Source of the DNA: Shewanella hafniensis
GTDB lineage: Bacteria > Pseudomonadota > Gammaproteobacteria > Enterobacterales > Shewanellaceae
Direction of reading: 5' to 3'
NCBI RefSeq assembly: GCF_019655335.1
Contig: NZ_BPFD01000024.1
Coordinates: 1 to 55,674, forward strand
DNA: 55,674 nt
Part shown: piece after piece, positions 53,563-55,674 of the stretch
Layout: each line of letters opens with the position of its first letter
Numbering within the stretch: position 1 is the stretch's first letter
Translations under genes and position numbers: made by a program
Notes under the pieces: generated by a model
What the model saw: the letters and a program-made list of their open reading frames with translations, nothing else
Databases searched by the model: none
What the model was told of the DNA's origin: nothing

Positions 53563-55089
53563 ATGCAAAACCACAGCAATCTTAATGATATCGGCGTAAT
53601 TGGCCTTGGCGTTATGGGTAAAAACCTCGCGCTAAACATCGCGGATAACCAATATCACGTCAGCGCATTTGACCTCGATCCTGTTAAAGTTAATGGTGTT
53701 ATACAGCAAGAAAAACAGGAACGCGCTGGACTCGAACCTCGTATTCTTGGCTGTGCTAATCTTACCGAAATGTTAGCCAGTCTCACAAAACCCCGCATTC
53801 TTGTGCTTTCTGTTCCCGCGGGTGCACCCGTCGATGGTGTCTGTAGTGCCTTGATTTCTGCCGGAATTGAGTCCGATGATATCGTTATCGATACTGGTAA
53901 CAGCCTATGGACTGACACTGTTGAGCGTGAAGCGCGCTACAAAGGTCAGTTTGTATTTTTCAGCTCTGCGGTTTCGGGCGGTGAAGTCGGTGCGCGTTTC
54001 GGCCCATCACTTATGCCAAGCGGCGATATCGATGCATGGCATCACGTTGCACCTATTTGGAAAGCCATTGCCGCTAAGGTTGATGCGAGTACAGGTTTAC
54101 CCATAGAGCGCTTCGAACCGGGTAATCCAGTGACAGAAGGCGAGCCATGCACGACTTATATTGGTCCTGCGGGTTCTGGCCATTACGTGAAGATGGTGCA
54201 TAACGGTATTGAATACGCAGATATGCAGTTGATTTGCGAAGCCTATCAAATGCTGCATGGCGGTTTAGGCATGAGCGCTGCAGAAGTGGGCGATGTGTTT
54301 GAACGCTGGAACAAAGGCAGCTTAAACAGCTATTTGATGGGGATCAGTGCCGAAGTCTTAAAACAGGCCGATCCATTAACGGGTAAACCGTTGGTGGAAA
54401 TGATCTTAGATAAAGCGGGCCAAAAAGGCACGGGTTTGTGGACGGCCGTAAGCAGTTTACAAATTGGTTGTCCGGCACCGACGATTGCTGAAGCTGTATA
54501 TGCTCGCGCCGTAAGTACCCAAAAATCCTTACGTTTACAACTTAGCCAGAAATTGGCTGGGCCAAATGCACCTGCTATCGATGATGCGCAAAAAGCGCAG
54601 TTGATTGAGGCTCTAGAAAGCGCGTTATATTGCGCGAAAGTGTGTTGTTACGCGCAAGGCTTCCAGTTGATGGCGATGACGGCCCATGAACAAAAATGGC
54701 AGTTAGACTTTGCTGAAATTGCAAAAATTTGGCGTGCGGGTTGTATTATTCGCGCGACTTTCTTGCAATCAATCACTCAAGCCTATGAAGACAATGCCGA
54801 GCTTAGCAATCTGTTGATGGCCGACAGTTTTGCGTCAGCCTTATCTGAAAAGCAAGGCCTATGGCGCACTGCGGTAGCGACTGCGGTAATGCAAGGTATT
54901 CCAGCGCCGTGTATTAGCTCAGCACTGGCATATTACGACAGTTATCGCTGCGAAACATTACCAGCGAACTTGCTCCAAGGTCAGCGTGACTTTTTCGGCG
55001 CTCACACCTTCGAGCGGATCGATACGCCAGCTGGCGAGAAATATCACTTAGATTGGAGCGCTAAAGAGCGCACCTTAGCTAAGGTCTAA
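53563..55089 (+). CDS. gnd: 6-phosphogluconate dehydrogenase (decarboxylating)
   Basis: A 508-residue 6PGDH, the oxidative pentose-phosphate enzyme making ribulose-5-phosphate and NADPH. Motifs are the Rossmann GVIGLGVMGKNLALNIADN, AVSGGEVGARFGPSLMPSG, the catalytic core IGPAGSGHYVKMVHNGIEYADMQLI (Lys/Asn of KMVHNGIEY), GTGLWTAVSSLQ and a C-terminal RAGCIIRATFLQSI. It is the longer, about 508-residue type. ATG at 53563 has GGGAA upstream; a GTG at 53542 would add seven residues. A HexR-like operator sits in its promoter. A terminator follows. Confidence 0.96.
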   Translation: MQNHSNLNDIGVIGLGVMGKNLALNIADNQYHVSAFDLDPVKVNGVIQQEKQERAGLEPRILGCANLTEMLASLTKPRILVLSVPAGAPVDGVCSALISAGIESDDIVIDTGNSLWTDTVEREARYKGQFVFFSSAVSGGEVGARFGPSLMPSGDIDAWHHVAPIWKAIAAKVDASTGLPIERFEPGNPVTEGEPCTTYIGPAGSGHYVKMVHNGIEYADMQLICEAYQMLHGGLGMSAAEVGDVFERWNKGSLNSYLMGISAEVLKQADPLTGKPLVEMILDKAGQKGTGLWTAVSSLQIGCPAPTIAEAVYARAVSTQKSLRLQLSQKLAGPNAPAIDDAQKAQLIEALESALYCAKVCCYAQGFQLMAMTAHEQKWQLDFAEIAKIWRAGCIIRATFLQSITQAYEDNAELSNLLMADSFASALSEKQGLWRTAVATAVMQGIPAPCISSALAYYDSYRCETLPANLLQGQRDFFGAHTFERIDTPAGEKYHLDWSAKERTLAKV

Positions 55090-55124
55090 TGTTCGTGAAA
55101 ACTGGTATATAGTATTTTATAAAG

Positions 55125-55148
55125 ACCCTCAATATTGAGGGTTTTTTT
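55125..55148 (+). terminator. gnd terminator
   Basis: ACCCTC-AATATT-GAGGGT (55125-55142) is a full palindrome followed by a T7 run. Confidence 0.9.
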
Positions 55149-55674
55149 ATGCCTGTTCTACATTGATTGGAACTGACAGTTAACTCATTAACGCCAAAGA
55201 TAACAGCTTATTATTTTACCGTAGTGGTCTATTATTTTTTCGCGATTAATCTTATGCCTAGGGTTATATACTTAATTAAATTAAGAGTCAGTAAGAACAT
55301 GTCTGTCGTCATTAATTTTCTGTATATTCGGCTTGCAGATAATCATATGCAATATTGAGTTTCAATCCACCTTAAGAATTGTTTTATACATAATATTGTT
55401 GCTAAATATTTTAGACGCAGCATGCTTTCTATACAAGGCTTAGCATATTTATTTAACCACTAATGAGTATGCTATGTTGTTAATGCTGTTGAATTTTTAA
55501 AAGTGTAACAATTTATTTTTAAATTTCAAATACACTAAAAAAGTGATTCTATTAATTCCAGTATTCAATTTTATCTCGTAAGTATTTGATTTTAAAGCAC
55601 ATTAATTTTATAAATAAGGTGTGCAACTCCGTTTCTTAAGTTTATTGCTACTGTAAATACAACTAGGGAATTTA
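55149..55674. other. AT-rich gene-free region at the right edge
   Basis: The last 526 bp is strongly AT-rich and has no frame with protein-like composition, no RNA gene and no repeat that I can defend. It may be the promoter region of a gene beyond the window, or H-NS-bound DNA. Confidence 0.4.

Noticed and set aside
55167..55358. 63-residue open frame in the AT-rich right edge
   Set aside because: Low-complexity, AT-driven composition with no ribosome site or homology I recognise.

Overview
The window is chromosomal DNA from a gammaproteobacterium, almost certainly a Shewanella. The genus call rests on an OmcA/MtrC-type multiheme outer-membrane cytochrome, a LiuR-controlled leucine degradation cluster ending in a CoA-transferase pair, and PsrA-like and HexR-like operators in front of etfBA and gnd. 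It also rests on the general protein similarity I recognise from memory. Most of the window is core genome. Mobile DNA is limited to the right end of an IS200/IS605-type element at the left edge and one intact ISAs1-family insertion near 10 kb.

Layout. 1-2.4 kb: tail of tnpB with its right-end RNA hairpin, an NlpE-like lipoprotein whose stop codon lies in the element end, and a soluble GAF sensor histidine kinase. 2.4-5.4 kb: a mosaic of small palindromes, an overlapping rfbA-rfbC pair, and an old-yellow-enzyme reductase. 5.4-11.2 kb (minus strand): a yjbEFGH-type exopolysaccharide operon with a terminator after yjbE, and an ISAs1 insertion about 190 bp upstream of yjbE. 11.2-18.4 kb: patatin phospholipase, a lone panB-like gene facing an AraC regulator, proS, a hexapeptide acyltransferase, trmO and rcsF. 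18.4-23.5 kb: two translationally coupled periplasmic amidohydrolase-type proteins and an H-NS gene. 23.8-27.4 kb: etfBA, then a CRP site, a lysine riboswitch and a NhaC-family transporter (LysW). 27.6-32.1 kb: an M3 peptidase lipoprotein and a multiheme cytochrome lipoprotein with nine rather than ten CXXCH motifs. 32.6-41 kb: tdk, a divergent class A penicillin-binding protein, a PQQ-type sugar dehydrogenase with a repeat-expanded leader, a TauE/SafE permease, a DJ-1/PfpI protein and two genes I do not recognise. 41.5-50.4 kb (minus strand): liuR-liuABCDE followed by scoA-scoB, a route from leucine via HMG-CoA to acetoacetate and acetyl-CoA. 50.7-55.1 kb: a PrpE-like acyl-CoA synthetase, a guanidine-II riboswitch with its SMR exporter (sugE/gdx), and gnd with a HexR-like operator. 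The last 0.5 kb is AT-rich and holds no gene I can support.

Working together: liuA-E and scoAB use electrons and acyl-CoA flux that EtfAB would pass to the respiratory chain. NlpE-like and RcsF lipoproteins are envelope sensors, and yjbEFGH is an Rcs-linked surface polysaccharide operon in enterics, so that link is inference here. I found no wholly new multi-gene system. The items most worth checking are the tnpB/reRNA end fused to the nlpE-like stop codon, the nine-heme cytochrome, the three-part amidohydrolase pair, the divergent PBP, the palindrome mosaic at 2.4-2.6 kb and the 15-bp minisatellite in a signal peptide.
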